From positions 1 to 42,774 of the forward strand of contig JAVVUQ010000003.1 of NCBI GenBank assembly GCA_036653075.1: DNA of 42,774 nt. Reading direction: 5' to 3'. Below are positions 32,779-41,445 of the stretch, piece after piece. This stretch comes from JAVVUQ01 sp036653075. Lineage in GTDB: Bacteria; Bacillota; Clostridia; Christensenellales; CAG-314. The position numbers and the translations under genes were made by a program. Each line of letters begins with the position of its first letter. Position 1 is the first letter of the stretch. A model generated the notes under the pieces. It did not search any database. It saw nothing but the letters and a program-made list of their open reading frames with translations, and was not told the origin of the DNA.

Positions 32779-33777
32779 TTATAATAATTTAAAAGAATAT
32801 CTTCCCTTATTACCAAAACATTCGGCTGTCATAATTGCGCCGCAAACAATTGGATTGATGGGTGGTTTATGTCCAAAATCTGCATCAAAGATAATAGGGA
32901 GGGTATCGCCGAGTATTTCTTTTACGGCAGAAACAAAGTTGTAGCCGCAATATTCACTGTCAATAAAGGGGCGTCCAAAAATGTAACCCGATGCGTAATT
33001 AAACCAGCCGCAATTTTTCAATTGCCACAAAGCGCGAAGCACGGCGACGCTATTTAAGTCGCACGATTCCATAAACCATAAAATGCCGTCATTTTTATAT
33101 TTATTTATAAAATCTTTAGTTTTATCAAATTGTGTGCCTGCGATACAAGTCAATAAATCCAAGCAACCGCCGATGGCTCTGCCTGTGATTTTTTCGTTTT
33201 TTCCGCTAAGTGTTTTCCATTCAGTTGGATATTTAAAGTTACAGCCGCCACGAGTATTTGCTGATACAAGTTGTTCTATTTGAAAAAACGATGAAGATTC
33301 GAAGTTTAATTTTTTACCAAGCAGCAAATCGGAGGTAAATTTTACGCTTTTATCCATAGGGTCATTACCGAATGCACCTATATTATATCCATAAATTGCA
33401 GCTGTGTCAAGAGTTGTTAACAAATAATATATAATAGCGGTATTATCGGAATATCCAAGCATCCACGTAGGCTTGCAATTATTTAAATCAGATAATTCGT
33501 TTAATACAAGTAGTTCTGTTTCACCGCCAGAAGCGGATATAATGGCATTTGATTTGCCATATAAAGACATAAATTCAGTAGCGCGTGTTTTAGCATTTGA
33601 ACTTGCTCCGATGTCTATAGTAAAAGTGTTTGGCGTATTAATTACGTTGATGTCCATTTCATTGAAATATTTAACTGCATATTTATAACGCAAAAGGTCG
33701 CATTCTTCTGTTATTCCGTAAGATAATGCCGTAACTGCTATTGTATCTCCACTTTTTAAAAATTCAGGAAATTTCAT
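32779..33777 (-). CDS. S66 family serine peptidase (LD-carboxypeptidase/MccF-like)
   Basis: A 332-aa cytoplasmic peptidase of the S66 family, which includes LdcA (muropeptide recycling) and MccF (microcin C resistance). The nucleophile is Ser110 in MLGYSDNTA; the partner Glu lies in WFMESCDLNS and the His in DADFGHKPP, giving the Ser-Glu-His triad. The start KSGDTIAVTALSYG is typical. No signal peptide. AAGGAG stands before the ATG. Residues cannot separate the MccF from the LdcA role; position beside an exporter gene set is interesting but the genes diverge. Confidence 0.9.
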   Translation of the reverse strand: MKFPEFLKSGDTIAVTALSYGITEECDLLRYKYAVKYFNEMDINVINTPNTFTIDIGASSNAKTRATEFMSLYGKSNAIISASGGETELLVLNELSDLNNCKPTWMLGYSDNTAIIYYLLTTLDTAAIYGYNIGAFGNDPMDKSVKFTSDLLLGKKLNFESSSFFQIEQLVSANTRGGCNFKYPTEWKTLSGKNEKITGRAIGGCLDLLTCIAGTQFDKTKDFINKYKNDGILWFMESCDLNSVAVLRALWQLKNCGWFNYASGYIFGRPFIDSEYCGYNFVSAVKEILGDTLPIIFDADFGHKPPINPIVCGAIMTAECFGNKGRYSFKLL

Positions 33778-33890
33778 TTTTCTCCTTAACTATGTAAATA
33801 TTAATCTGTTTATTTTTAAACATCAGTTATATTATATAATAATATAAAGTTTAATTTTTGTTAAAACATTGGCGAGCGTAATATAAAGTC

Positions 33891-33919
33891 TTGCCAAAGT
33901 CATATTGATATGATATAAT
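33891..33919 (+). promoter_or_regulatory. Promoter of the three-gene exporter operon
   Basis: TTGCCA (33891-33896), 17 bp, TATAAT (33914-33919). The spacer contains CATATTGATATG (33901-33912), a 5+5 inverted repeat. The start point would be near 33926, leaving a leader of about 105 nt. Confidence 0.8.
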
Positions 33920-33976
33920 ATAATAGATATTATGTCAATTAATATACGCAATTTTATCTCAATTTAATACAAAACA

Positions 33977-34016
33977 GTGATTTAAAGAGCCTTATATTAA
34001 GATTATGCTAAATCAC
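33977..34016 (+). promoter_or_regulatory. Leader hairpin of the exporter operon
   Basis: GTGATTTA (33977-33984) pairs with TAAATCAC (34009-34016); a smaller stem CTTA/TAAG lies inside. It ends six bases before AGGAGG and covers the poorer ATG at 34005, which supports initiation at the GTG 34032. Confidence 0.5.
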
Positions 34017-34031
34017 GTAACAGGAGGTCAA

Positions 34032-34526
34032 GTGTCAAATAAAAATGATACGCTACAAGAAAAGTTAACATTTAAAGAATTATTGGATAAAGGGTTGCAT
34101 TTGTGGTTGTTTTTAGGTGGAATAATCATATTGATAGTATGCGCGCTTGTTTGGGGGTGTACATATCAAATACGTTCTACGGTAGTGGTAAATGGCATTA
34201 CGCATAACAATACTGTTGTTTGTTATGTGGACGCTAAAACGGCATCAAAGCTTTCATCGGGAATGGAAGTATCAATCAATGGTATTTATAGCGGAAGCGT
34301 AAGTATTATAGCAAAATTGCCCTATTCTAAAGCAGAAGTAATGGCGACATTAAAGGGACAATTTATCGATTATACTGCGGCTACATTGAACTTATCCGAG
34401 TGGAATTACAAGGTAATAATTACGCTCGACAGTGGAATAGAAGATAATAAGTTAGTAAAATTAACGGTAATAACCCAAGTAAAAAGACCTATCGATTTCT
34501 TTGGAAAAATAGGAGCAAACGTATGA
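34032..34526 (+). CDS. Very short HlyD-like adaptor of an NHLP-type exporter
   Basis: A 164-aa protein with a cytoplasmic tail, one membrane helix (about 24-46, LWLFLGGIIILIVCALVWGC) and an outside domain. The segment VCYVDAKTASKLSSGMEVSING matches the region of NHLP secretion adaptors that reads GkkIkpGMkvqI, and the part after it follows the same barrel layout. The coiled-coil hairpin and lipoyl-like halves of ordinary HlyD proteins are missing. The GTG at 34032 follows AGGAGGTCAA; an ATG nine codons earlier has no ribosome binding site and lies in a hairpin. Its stop overlaps the next gene (ATGA). The adaptor call rests on this match plus the neighbours. Confidence 0.7.
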   Translation: MSNKNDTLQEKLTFKELLDKGLHLWLFLGGIIILIVCALVWGCTYQIRSTVVVNGITHNNTVVCYVDAKTASKLSSGMEVSINGIYSGSVSIIAKLPYSKAEVMATLKGQFIDYTAATLNLSEWNYKVIITLDSGIEDNKLVKLTVITQVKRPIDFFGKIGANV

Positions 34527-36355
34527 ACGGTTATAAAAATATGCCGATAATACTTGCGCAAGACAGTCAAGCAGCATCGGCTTGTTTGTCGATGATTTTA
34601 GCTTACTATGGAAAAAAAATAAGTTACACAAAGCTTGCGTACGAATCGGGCGCTTTAAATAAAGGAAACGATATTGATGCGATTATAAAATGCGCAAACA
34701 ACTACGGAATTAAAGCTCAATTAATCGCCCCTCCAGTTACAGAAATAGTGACTATTGCGACGCCTTGTTTGCTTTTATATAAAGGTAAATGGTGCGTTTT
34801 AAATAAAATTAAGGATAAATATGCGATTATTACAGCTACGGATAAAGGTAGAAAACAAATTTCAATGGAAGATTTTTTGCAAAACTACTCAGGAAAAGCT
34901 GTTACGGTCGCTTTAAAAGATGGATTTAATTTATTTAATGAAAATGCTTTTAGCGCAAATGAATTCATAAAAAAACAGCTTCAAACAAATTACGTATCCA
35001 TAATCTTTATAAGCTTAAGTTATGTTTTAGCGTCTATTGTATGTATAGTTTTAGCTGCGTTAATGCGTGTTTTTGTGGATAGAATTATTGTTGGAATCGA
35101 TTATAATTGGACATCTACGGTTTTATTTATTACTATTTTAGCTGTTGTTGCGCTAATTATTTTAATAGCCATAAAAAACTCACAATTATTAAAGTTAAGA
35201 AATATTATATCAAATTCTGCCGAAACAGCAATGTTAGAAAAATTGCAGAATATAAATCCACTTTATTTTGCGTGTAATGGTAGCGAATTTGCGATAAATC
35301 ATTTAAATAATAGTAAAAACATAGGAAATGATGTAGCGTTATGCAACATCAAACCATTATTTCAAACTTTTTTTGTTTTGATAATAGCGGTCTATATTTT
35401 AATTTACAATCCTTTATTAGCGTTGCCATCAATAACGTTTACAGTAGCTATTATTACACTGTCGTTATTAATTTACTTTAACATTATAAATTCAAAATTC
35501 AAAGTTGTTTGCTTTTTGCTCGCTATTGTAATGCAAATTGTATCGTTAATTATTGGTATTTTCGTAGCTATTAATAGCGATATTTCTCTTGGAACGGTAA
35601 TTGCTTTTCAGTTTTTGACAGCTATTATTTTAACGACTGCGTCAATGTTACCTGTAAATGCAGAAAAAATGCAAAAAATCCCTTTAGATTTAATACGTTT
35701 TGAAGATGTTATGGGATTAGATATTACGCAAACAAACGAAATAAACAATGGAATAGTTGAATTTGAAAATGTATCCTTTGGCTATAATCTCAATAGTACA
35801 CCGACTTTAAAGAATATTACCTTTAAAACAAATACAAGTGACTTGATTTTAGTATCAGGAAAAAGCGGTAGTGGAAAAACTACATTATTGAAACTTATTG
35901 CGGGAGAGTATTCTGCTTGGTCGGGAATTAGACGATATAACGGAAAAGAATTGAAAACAAAAATTAGCGATTGCGCTTACATTGGCAACGGCGTAGTGTG
36001 GAACGGAAGCGTTATGGACAATTTAAAAATGTTTAACGATTCAATCACAGATGAAATGGTAATATCAGCCGCAAACGAAATTGGGTTAACAAAACAAATT
36101 TTACAAAATAAAGAGGGTTTCAATTATAAAATAAATAACGATAGCGACAATATTTCTTCATCATTACGTAATCTTATCGCATTGACAAGATTATTGATAT
36201 TTATGCCAAAAATTGCGTTAATTGACGAGATTTCCGTCACTATTGGCGAAAACGAAAATGCTTTGCTTGAGGCATTAAAAAAACGCAACATTAATGTTTT
36301 TATTGTCACAAATAGCGAAATTAAATTTGATAAACTTATAAATTTAAATGAATAG
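34523..36355 (+). CDS. NHLP-type peptidase-ABC exporter subunit with degenerate C39 and ATPase motifs
   Basis: A 610-aa protein: C39-like domain (7-135), six-helix membrane domain (about 150-385) and ATPase domain (410-610). The first domain aligns with NHLP leader peptidases (CLSMILAYYGKKISYTKL), but the catalytic Cys position is Ala17, the His position Lys89 and the Asp position about Ala105, so cleavage is not expected. In the ATPase, Walker A (SGKSGSGKTT, near 445) and Walker B with Glu (ALIDEIS, near 566) are intact. The signature is NISSSLRNL instead of LSGGQ, the Q-loop Gln is absent and the H-loop His is Asn. AGGAG precedes the ATG. Frame intact, so it is divergent rather than a pseudogene. 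Confidence 0.82.
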   Translation: MNGYKNMPIILAQDSQAASACLSMILAYYGKKISYTKLAYESGALNKGNDIDAIIKCANNYGIKAQLIAPPVTEIVTIATPCLLLYKGKWCVLNKIKDKYAIITATDKGRKQISMEDFLQNYSGKAVTVALKDGFNLFNENAFSANEFIKKQLQTNYVSIIFISLSYVLASIVCIVLAALMRVFVDRIIVGIDYNWTSTVLFITILAVVALIILIAIKNSQLLKLRNIISNSAETAMLEKLQNINPLYFACNGSEFAINHLNNSKNIGNDVALCNIKPLFQTFFVLIIAVYILIYNPLLALPSITFTVAIITLSLLIYFNIINSKFKVVCFLLAIVMQIVSLIIGIFVAINSDISLGTVIAFQFLTAIILTTASMLPVNAEKMQKIPLDLIRFEDVMGLDITQTNEINNGIVEFENVSFGYNLNSTPTLKNITFKTNTSDLILVSGKSGSGKTTLLKLIAGEYSAWSGIRRYNGKELKTKISDCAYIGNGVVWNGSVMDNLKMFNDSITDEMVISAANEIGLTKQILQNKEGFNYKINNDSDNISSSLRNLIALTRLLIFMPKIALIDEISVTIGENENALLEALKKRNINVFIVTNSEIKFDKLINLNE

Positions 36356-36393
36356 TAAACATTATGTAATAAAATAAAAGGCGGTTATTCATT

Positions 36394-37806
36394 TTGAATA
36401 GAATAAATGATATAAAAGTGTTTAAATATGGAAAGAAATATAAGTTGTTCGCTATATTTTCGGCTGTAATGTCGATAATATCAATAACAATTATATCCTA
36501 TGCTGTAAATCTATTGTTTAATGATGTTATAAATATGCATAGTAACCAACTTTTATCTCAAATTGTGTGGTTAATTGTCGGAGCGACTTTGTCATTAGTT
36601 ATATTCTTAGCCTCATATAAAGTTGCGCTTATTCGATTATGCGACGGTGTCGCTATTTTGCAATGCGAAGTTAATATAGCGCAGATACAGGGGACATATA
36701 ATAGTTGTTTTTGTGTATTACTGTTTATTGTTGAGAATTTAAATTTGTATTTTATCAGTTTAAAAATAGGCGTTATTGGAAGTATTGCGGTAATTGTTTT
36801 ATTTATTATTTGCATAATTGCCAACAATAGAATTGATAAAATGGAAAATGAAAATATCAAATATGATACGATTAAAGCCGATAGAAAGCTTTTTATGTAT
36901 GTAACGGCATCTTCATTTAATAAAATACATACGGAAAGTATTAGCAAAAAAATTAATGCAAAGAAAAGCAATATTTCAAGTAAAAGTGAAATTATTGCAA
37001 ATATGAGTTTTATTTCAATGATAGTGGTATGCTTAATTGGTGCTGTTGGAATGTTTGTTACAGTGAAACAATCACAATTATCCGCTTTAATTTCTTATAC
37101 GATAATGGTTACTGTAATTGTTGTTGTAATAATGAATTCTTTAAAAAGAAATAAACTTATAGGTGAAAATATAGAAAAACTTCAAACAACTCAATTAAAT
37201 GGAGCGTTATGTTTGCATAACGTATCGATATATTACGAAAATAAAATTGCTGTAAAAAATATCGACATTGATATAAAAGCCAATGAAAAAATTGCAATAT
37301 ATGGAAAAGGTGGAGCGGGAAAGACAACATTGTTTAAATTAATTAAAGGAAAAATTGATTGTAACGAAGGATGTGTTTATTTTAATAATAATCCTACAAT
37401 GAATAATCCAAAATATTTGCAAAATGGAATAGGTTCTTTATGCGAAGAAAACCAATTGCGACGAGGAAGCGTTTATGAAAATCTAATAGATGACGTTGCG
37501 CGCGTCAACGAAGCGCAAGCGATTGCTGCAATGAAAGCGGTTGGTCTTAACGGAAAAAATATTATAAATAATCTCATAGCGGGAAATGGACAAGGAATAT
37601 CAATAACAGAATCTAAGCAGTTATTGTTAGCAAAAACGATACTACAAGCCCCAAAAATTCTTTTAATTGACGGCGTTTTAGATAGCGTAGATAATGTTTC
37701 AAGAAAGGAAATTTTGGAATCATTAAAACAATTAGATATGACAGTTATAATAATGACAAGCATTATAGAAGTAGCAAATCAAATGCCAAAACATTTTGAT
37801 TTATAA
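36394..37806 (+). CDS. Second NHLP-type ABC exporter subunit, degenerate ATPase
   Basis: A 470-aa half-transporter without a peptidase. About five to six membrane helices (residues 15-250), fewer than the family usual. The ATPase has Walker A YGKGGAGKTTLFK near 307, and the NHLP ABC2 hallmark NQLRRGSVYENL is kept. The signature reads ISITESKQ in place of LSGGQ; Walker B is ILLIDGVLD, with Gly where the catalytic Glu should be; the H-loop His is Ser (MTS). Paired with the previous protein, it would leave at most one competent ATP site. Start is a TTG after AAGGCGG, 38 bp after the previous stop. Last gene of the exporter operon; no precursor peptide gene is visible. Confidence 0.78.
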   Translation: MNRINDIKVFKYGKKYKLFAIFSAVMSIISITIISYAVNLLFNDVINMHSNQLLSQIVWLIVGATLSLVIFLASYKVALIRLCDGVAILQCEVNIAQIQGTYNSCFCVLLFIVENLNLYFISLKIGVIGSIAVIVLFIICIIANNRIDKMENENIKYDTIKADRKLFMYVTASSFNKIHTESISKKINAKKSNISSKSEIIANMSFISMIVVCLIGAVGMFVTVKQSQLSALISYTIMVTVIVVVIMNSLKRNKLIGENIEKLQTTQLNGALCLHNVSIYYENKIAVKNIDIDIKANEKIAIYGKGGAGKTTLFKLIKGKIDCNEGCVYFNNNPTMNNPKYLQNGIGSLCEENQLRRGSVYENLIDDVARVNEAQAIAAMKAVGLNGKNIINNLIAGNGQGISITESKQLLLAKTILQAPKILLIDGVLDSVDNVSRKEILESLKQLDMTVIIMTSIIEVANQMPKHFDL

Positions 37807-37862
37807 TATAAATAATAATTATAAACAAATAATAAATAAAATAGAAATAAACATAAAAAATT

Positions 37863-37913
37863 AATGAATATAAAAAGATAATGAATATAAAAAGGTAATG
37901 AATATAAATAGAT
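37863..37913. repeat. 17-bp tandem repeat, three copies
   Basis: AATGAATATAAAAAGAT and two variants at 37863, 37880 and 37897. Lies in the gap between the exporter and argS. A fourth, weaker copy may precede it. Confidence 0.85.
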
Positions 37914-37977
37914 AATAAATTTTGATTATATATATGGCAAAGAAAAAAAGATAATACATAAATATGGCGAGGTTAAA

Positions 37978-39675
37978 ATGAATTTTAAAAAAGAGATAGC
38001 AAAATTAATTGAAATAGATGGTTTGAATTATGAGCAGATAGCGGATATGCTTGAGCCGATACCCGATCAGTTGCCTGGCGATATGGCATTCCCTTGTTTT
38101 AGATTGGCAAAAATTATGCGTAAGTCGCCAGTTTTGATAGCGCAGCAGCTTGTTGAAAGTGTAAAAATTGGAGATATTATAGAAAAGGCGCAAGCGGTAA
38201 ATGGATATCTCAACATATTTTTGAATAAAATCAATGTTGCAAAGCGAGTGTTAAGCGAAGTTGCGCAATGTGGCGAGGCGTATGGTGAAAGCGATATTGG
38301 AAAAAACAAGACAATCTGTATTGATTATAGCAGTGTAAATATTGCAAAACCCTTTCATATCGGGCATTTAGGGACTACTGCAATTGGCGGCGCATTATAT
38401 AAAATTTACAAAAAATTAGGCTATAATGTTGTTGGAATCAATCATTTAGGCGATTATGGCACTCAATTTGGTAAGTTAATTGTGGCGTTTAAACTTTGGA
38501 GTAGCAAAGAAGAAATTGAAAAGGGCGGTGTGCGCGCATTACAACAAGCGTATGTGCGGTTTCATAAAGAGGAAGAAAGCAATACAGAACTAACAGAAAT
38601 GGCGAGGAGTTGGTTTTTAAAGGTTGAAGAAAAAGATGCGGAAGCTATGGAACTTTTTAATTATTTCAAAGAAATAACATTGAAAGAAGTTAACAAGATT
38701 TATAATCGTTTAAACATTTCCTTCGATAGTTGGAACGGCGAAAGTTTTTATAGCGATAAAATGCAGCCTGTTTTAGATGATTTACGAGCTAAAAATTTAA
38801 CTAAAATTTCTGATGGCGCTGAAATTGTTGATTTATCCGATTATGGAATGCCGCCGTGTTTATTAGTAAAAAGTAATGGCGGAACGCTCTATGCTACTCG
38901 TGATATGGCGACTGCGCATTACAGAAAAAAAACATACGATTTTTATAAATGCTTGTATGTTGTAGCTTATCAACAAAATTTACATTTTAAACAATTTTTT
39001 AAAGTTTTGGAGTTGGAAGGATGTTCGTGGGCTAAAGACTTAGTACACGTCGCTTATGGTATGGTGTCGCTTGTCGATGGCAGTATGAGCACTCGAAAAG
39101 GTAATGTCGTTTGGCTTTCGGATGTTTTAGATAATGCGGTTGAAAAAGCGTTAGACATAATAATGCAAAAAAGTCCCGATTTATCAAATAAAGAAGAAAT
39201 TGCTGAATCAATTGGCGTAGGCGCTGTTATTTTTAGCGCTTTATGCAACAGCAGAATAAAAGATATAACCTTTTCACTTGATAGAGTGTTGAGCTTTGAA
39301 GGCGAAACTGCTCCATATCTTCAATACACTCACGCTCGTTGTATGAGTTTAATAGAAAAAAATGGACATAGTAGCGATTATAAATGCGACCCTGATTATA
39401 CAAGCATAGATAATAGCGTAGCGTTAGAACTTATTAAACTTATTGGAGTGTATAACCACGTTTTATGCGACGTTGCTGAAAAATATGAGCCTTCAATTTT
39501 AAGTAATTACCTTATCGATACAGCTAAAGCGTTTAATAAACTCTATATGGAATGTCGAATTTATGGCGAATCTGACTCTGTTAAAAAAGCTCGTTTAATG
39601 GTAGTTGAAGCTACACAAATTATACTTAATAGCGGACTTAAAGCTTTAGGAATCAAACCCGTTTCCAAAATGTAA
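37978..39675 (+). CDS. argS: Arginyl-tRNA synthetase
   Basis: Charges tRNA-Arg with arginine. A 565-aa class I enzyme: N-terminal tRNA-binding Add-1 domain (1-105), the HIGH motif as AKPFHIGHLGTT near 125, the family NHLGDYGTQFGKL, the KMSKS counterpart as MSTRKGNVV near 370, and a C-terminal DALR helical domain with YTHARCMSLI. GCGAGGTTAAA precedes the ATG. No T-box element is seen upstream. It stands alone between the exporter operon and the riboswitch. Confidence 0.97.
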   Translation: MNFKKEIAKLIEIDGLNYEQIADMLEPIPDQLPGDMAFPCFRLAKIMRKSPVLIAQQLVESVKIGDIIEKAQAVNGYLNIFLNKINVAKRVLSEVAQCGEAYGESDIGKNKTICIDYSSVNIAKPFHIGHLGTTAIGGALYKIYKKLGYNVVGINHLGDYGTQFGKLIVAFKLWSSKEEIEKGGVRALQQAYVRFHKEEESNTELTEMARSWFLKVEEKDAEAMELFNYFKEITLKEVNKIYNRLNISFDSWNGESFYSDKMQPVLDDLRAKNLTKISDGAEIVDLSDYGMPPCLLVKSNGGTLYATRDMATAHYRKKTYDFYKCLYVVAYQQNLHFKQFFKVLELEGCSWAKDLVHVAYGMVSLVDGSMSTRKGNVVWLSDVLDNAVEKALDIIMQKSPDLSNKEEIAESIGVGAVIFSALCNSRIKDITFSLDRVLSFEGETAPYLQYTHARCMSLIEKNGHSSDYKCDPDYTSIDNSVALELIKLIGVYNHVLCDVAEKYEPSILSNYLIDTAKAFNKLYMECRIYGESDSVKKARLMVVEATQIILNSGLKALGIKPVSKM

Positions 39676-39742
39676 TAAATTATTCAAATTGCAAATCAAA
39701 TGATTATATAACAAATATTATGTATTATTGTGGTTGTAACAA

Positions 39743-39771
39743 TTGACAATAGTTTATTTGCGTGGTATTAT
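39743..39771 (+). promoter_or_regulatory. Promoter of the FMN riboswitch-ribU unit
   Basis: TTGACA (39743-39748), 17 bp, TATTAT (39766-39771). Transcription should start near 39778, at the first bases of the riboswitch. Confidence 0.88.
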
Positions 39772-39775
39772 ATGA

Positions 39776-39898
39776 CTGTTCGAGGGTAAGGTGTAATTCC
39801 TTAATCGGCGGTAATGATGTAATGACATTTAGTCCGCAAGCGAAAGCAGATTCGGTTAGATTCCGAAACCGACGGTAAAGTCCGGATAAAAGAAATAT
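39776..39898 (+). ncRNA. FMN riboswitch (RFN element)
   Basis: The conserved RFN blocks occur in order: AGGGTAAGGTGTAATTCC, ATCGGCGGTAATGATG, AGTCCGCAAGCG, CAGATTCGGTTAGATTCCG and CCGACGGTAAAGTCCGGAT. FMN binding should favour the terminator at 39916-39947 and so lower riboflavin uptake when FMN is plentiful. The downstream gene is ribU, fully consistent. P1 arms are AT-rich, so the exact ends are uncertain by a few bases. Confidence 0.95.
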
Positions 39899-39915
39899 AA
39901 CTATCAAAGTTTTTT

Positions 39916-39947
39916 GCGCCCTCATATTTTTTGAGGACGCATTTTTT
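39916..39947 (+). terminator. Riboswitch expression-platform terminator
   Basis: GCGCCCTCA (39916-39924) pairs with TGAGGACGC (39932-39940) with one C-A mismatch; ATTTTTT follows. Outside it, CTATCAAAGTTT (39901-39912) nearly complements AAACTTGATAG (39954-39964), so a second, longer pairing could compete or extend the stem. Confidence 0.88.
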
Positions 39948-40011
39948 ACTTCGAAACTTGATAGAGTAATACTAATTTTTAATGATTAGTATAATTACTA
40001 TGGAGGATAAA

Positions 40012-40629
40012 GTGAAAGATTTAACAAAAAAAAGAACCATTATAGCGGCAAAAACGATTTGTAAAGTGGCAATATTATCAGCGATAGCTTTTGTTTTACA
40101 TTTATTGCGCTTTCCAATGCCCTTTATGTTTCCCGGATTTTTGGATTTTCAAATTTCCGATATGCCAGGCGTGCTTGCTGGTTTCGCTATGGGACCAATC
40201 GCTGGCAGCGCAGTGATTTTAGTAAAAACATTATTGAAATTTGTTGTTCAAGGTTCATCGTTTGGAGGAATAGGAGAATTAGCTGACGTATTAATAGGTT
40301 GCGCTTTTGTTGTCACCGCTTCGCTTATTTACAAAAAAATAAAAAATAAAAAAGGCGCTTTGATTGGCTTAATTATAGGTACGGCTGCTTCTTGTATCGT
40401 CGCATTGATTTTAAATAGATTTGCGCTCATTCCGTTTATGGCAAACGCTTACGGTTGGCAAGGTATAATAAGTAGCGTAAGTGCATTGTTCCCAGCAGCT
40501 ACGGAAGCTAATTTTTATAACTATTACTTGCCATTGACAGTTTTACCATTTAATCTACTTAGATGCGCTGTGTCAGCGTTAATCGCTTTTTTAATATATA
40601 AAAAATTGTCCTCAGTATTACATTGGTAA
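40012..40629 (+). CDS. ribU: Riboflavin ECF transporter S component RibU
   Basis: A 205-aa membrane protein with about six helices; binds riboflavin and works with the shared ECF module (EcfA, EcfA', EcfT), which is not in this window. Family features: ALHLLRFPMPFM-like first helix (VLHLLRFPMPFMFPGFLDFQ), DMPGVLAGFAMGP, KTLLKFVVQGSSFGGIGELAD, and the last-helix NLLRCAVSALIA. The GTG at 40012 is chosen because GGAGG ends five bases before it; an ATG ten codons earlier overlaps that site. FMN riboswitch control supports the substrate. Confidence 0.94.
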   Translation: MKDLTKKRTIIAAKTICKVAILSAIAFVLHLLRFPMPFMFPGFLDFQISDMPGVLAGFAMGPIAGSAVILVKTLLKFVVQGSSFGGIGELADVLIGCAFVVTASLIYKKIKNKKGALIGLIIGTAASCIVALILNRFALIPFMANAYGWQGIISSVSALFPAATEANFYNYYLPLTVLPFNLLRCAVSALIAFLIYKKLSSVLHW

Positions 40630-40751
40630 ATTGTATGATTCATTAAATTATTGCATATTATTATATTTATAATACATTGCCTTAATTGCAAAGTCAAAAG
40701 ATTAATAAATATTTTATCAATTATTTAATCAATAAAGGTGTAAATTTAACT

Positions 40752-41165
40752 ATGAAAATATATACAACTAAAAGCGCTCAAGAAACAAGGGATTTAGGAA
40801 AAACTTTAGCAAAAGATTTTATAGGCGGAGAAACTGTTTTACTCAGCGGTGATTTAGGAGCGGGTAAAACTGTGCTTTCTAAGGGTATAGCAGACGCTTT
40901 AGGCATAACCGACGAGGTCACAAGTCCGACGTTTGCCTTGCATAATAGCTACGATGGGAAACTCACACTCAACCACTTTGATTTTTATAGAATCAGCGAC
41001 GAGGAAGAAGCGAGAATCTTGGGCTTGGACGAATATTTCGGACAAACAAACAGCGTTTCAGTTATCGAATGGTGGTCAAATATTAAAAGCTTACTTCCTA
41101 AAAAATGTATAATTATAAATATTTTACGCATAAATGATAATGAAAGAGAAATTGAAGTAATTTAA
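40752..41165 (+). CDS. tsaE: tRNA threonylcarbamoyladenosine biosynthesis ATPase TsaE
   Basis: A 137-aa P-loop ATPase that drives the TsaB-TsaD complex making t6A37 in tRNAs reading ANN codons. Walker A SGDLGAGKTVLSKG, then the family blocks TSPTFALHNSY, NHFDFYRISDEEEA, and VIEWW (Trp-rich end). AAAGGTG lies 11 bases before the ATG at 40752; the frame is open 22 codons further upstream, but this is not conserved. First of the tsaE-tsaB-rimI cluster. Confidence 0.94.
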   Translation: MKIYTTKSAQETRDLGKTLAKDFIGGETVLLSGDLGAGKTVLSKGIADALGITDEVTSPTFALHNSYDGKLTLNHFDFYRISDEEEARILGLDEYFGQTNSVSVIEWWSNIKSLLPKKCIIINILRINDNEREIEVI

Positions 41166-41216
41166 TATTATTTGGCAAGCTTGTCGCTTATTTTCTTCAA
41201 TAACGTAATGTACGCA

Positions 41217-41244
41217 ACGAACTCAATGATTCATACAACGAACT
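41217..41244 (+). repeat. ACGAACT repeats (21-bp period) at the gap edge
   Basis: ACGAACT at 41217-41223 and 41238-41244, with CAATGATTCATACA-like DNA between. A decayed copy (TACAATAAACTT) follows the gap. Same core and spacing as at 16864-16913 on the other strand. Confidence 0.7.
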
Positions 41245-41245
41245 T

Positions 41246-41345
41246 NNNNNNNNNNNNNNNNNNNNNNNNNNNNNNNNNNNNNNNNNNNNNNNNNNNNNNN
41301 NNNNNNNNNNNNNNNNNNNNNNNNNNNNNNNNNNNNNNNNNNNNN
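41246..41345. other. Assembly gap of 100 N
   Basis: Exactly 100 undetermined bases between tsaE and tsaB, the usual filler for a scaffold join of unknown length. The repeat copies at both edges suggest that a tandem array caused the break. Real distance and content are unknown. Confidence 0.98.
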
Positions 41346-41445
41346 CAACTAATATGTTAATTCGTACAATAAACTTAAACAGCTACGCAAAATATCAACA
41401 ATATGAACTTGATTACTTTATTAAAGATAGAGGTGTAAATTAGAA

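Noticed and set aside
36558..36971. 137-aa minus-strand open frame
   Set aside because: Lies opposite the membrane helices of the second ABC protein; composition is that of a shadow frame.
34523..37806. Exporter genes as pseudogenes
   Set aside because: Motif loss alone could suggest decay, but there are no frameshifts or stops, both Walker A motifs are intact, and translation signals are good.
37807..37977. T-box or other riboswitch before argS
   Set aside because: The stretch is AT-rich repeats without conserved T-box words or GC-bearing stems.
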